NCBI GenBank assembly: GCA_038528235.1
Contig: JBCBEX010000140.1
Location: 1-6,046 of the forward strand
Direction: 5' to 3'
Length of the DNA stretch: 6,046 bases
Origin: JBCBEX01 sp038528235
GTDB lineage: Bacteria; Bacteroidota; Rhodothermia; Rhodothermales; Rubricoccaceae
The notes under the pieces were generated by a model. That model was not told the origin of the DNA, did no database searches, and saw nothing but the letters and a program-made list of their open reading frames with translations. The number at the start of each line of letters is the position of its first letter. Positions within the stretch are counted from its first letter, which is position 1. Made by a program: the position numbers and the translations under genes. Shown here piece after piece: positions 5,736 through 6,046 of the stretch.

Positions 5736-6046
5736 ATGCGCTCTCTACTCCTCGCCCTCGTTGCCTTGGTGCTGACTGTTGCCCCTGTACGTGCACAGCA
5801 GGGCGATGCCGACCAAGGCCCGAATTACTTCAGCCAGTCGTGGCTCGTCGATGTCATTGAGCGGCGCAGTCCCGACCTGGACGAGGTGCCGCCGGTCTTC
5901 TACAACTACCACATCGTGCAGGAGGACTCGCGCCTCCAGGCCCGGCTCAACCTCTACCGGGAGTATGGCCGCGAGAACAAGCCGCTCGTCCAGCTGCTGA
6001 ACCGCAACACGCTCGAAGACCTCCGTCCGGGCGACACGCTCATCGT
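5736..6046 (+). CDS. Secreted protein with possible LysM-like segment (3' part outside window)
   Basis: The first 103 codons of an exported protein are visible. A signal peptide is clear: MRS, a hydrophobic core LLLALVALVLTVAP, and a likely cleavage after VRA (residue 20), giving a mature start QQGDADQG. The mature part is soluble and charged. From about residue 58, NYHIVQEDSRLQARLNLYRE leads to NKPLVQLLNRNTLEDLRPGD at about 80-99, then TLIV. The 'L.RPGDTLIV' ending and 'LNR.T' spacing recall a divergent LysM peptidoglycan-binding repeat, which would suit an envelope protein or an L,D-transpeptidase-type enzyme. This assignment is tentative because the decisive domain lies beyond the edge. 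ATG 5736 is chosen because it directly starts the signal peptide; only a short AGGA, 3 bases away, could act as a ribosome site. Confidence 0.75.
   Translation, partial: MRSLLLALVALVLTVAPVRAQQGDADQGPNYFSQSWLVDVIERRSPDLDEVPPVFYNYHIVQEDSRLQARLNLYREYGRENKPLVQLLNRNTLEDLRPGDTLI

Noticed and set aside
1..6046. CRISPR array, tRNA, rRNA, insertion sequence or phage att site
   Set aside because: No repeated spacer-like units, no tRNA-like cloverleaf, no transposase motifs and no flanking inverted or direct repeats of IS type were seen.

Overview
This GC-rich chromosomal window holds seven genes in two divergent groups. They diverge from a short intergenic segment near position 3088-3168. The likely host is a high-GC member of the Bacteroidota/Rhodothermota (Rhodothermia-like). 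Three things point that way: the small protein at 3941-4450 resembles a family I know essentially from Bacteroidota; none of the gene starts I inspected has a clear Shine-Dalgarno sequence; and two candidate -10/-7 boxes are A/T-rich in an otherwise GC-rich background. The phylum call is an inference.

The leftward group (minus strand, 3087 down to 1) looks like the edge of a surface- or exopolysaccharide locus. It starts with a Gfo/Idh/MocA-family sugar-nucleotide dehydrogenase of the WbpB/WlbA type (3087-2107). A left-handed beta-helix sugar N-acyltransferase follows after 21 bases (2085-1297). A 299-base gap then carries a weak terminator-like hairpin, an inverted repeat and a candidate promoter. 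Last comes the N-terminal 332 codons of a Wzz/GumC-type chain-length or export protein (997 to beyond base 1). Oxidation at sugar C3, amination and N-acylation is the known logic for making diacetamido-uronic acids. The aminotransferase that would act between the two enzymes is not in the window.

The rightward group (plus strand) has a calcineurin-like phosphoesterase (3169-3870, probable TTG start), the Bacteroidota-type small conserved protein of unknown function (3941-4450), and a two-transmembrane K+ channel with a cytoplasmic RCK/TrkA module (4456-5556). The small protein gene and the channel gene are 5 bases apart and probably co-transcribed. After 179 bases that include an inverted repeat, a secreted protein with a possible LysM-like segment begins (5736) and runs off the right edge.

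I see no mobile element, CRISPR array, tRNA or rRNA. I did not find a clear, previously undescribed system. The items most worth a second look are the channel's non-canonical selectivity filter (TIGFSE), the unexplained small protein coupled to it, the palindrome between the divergent genes, and the tandem 15-bp duplication at the start of the acyltransferase gene.
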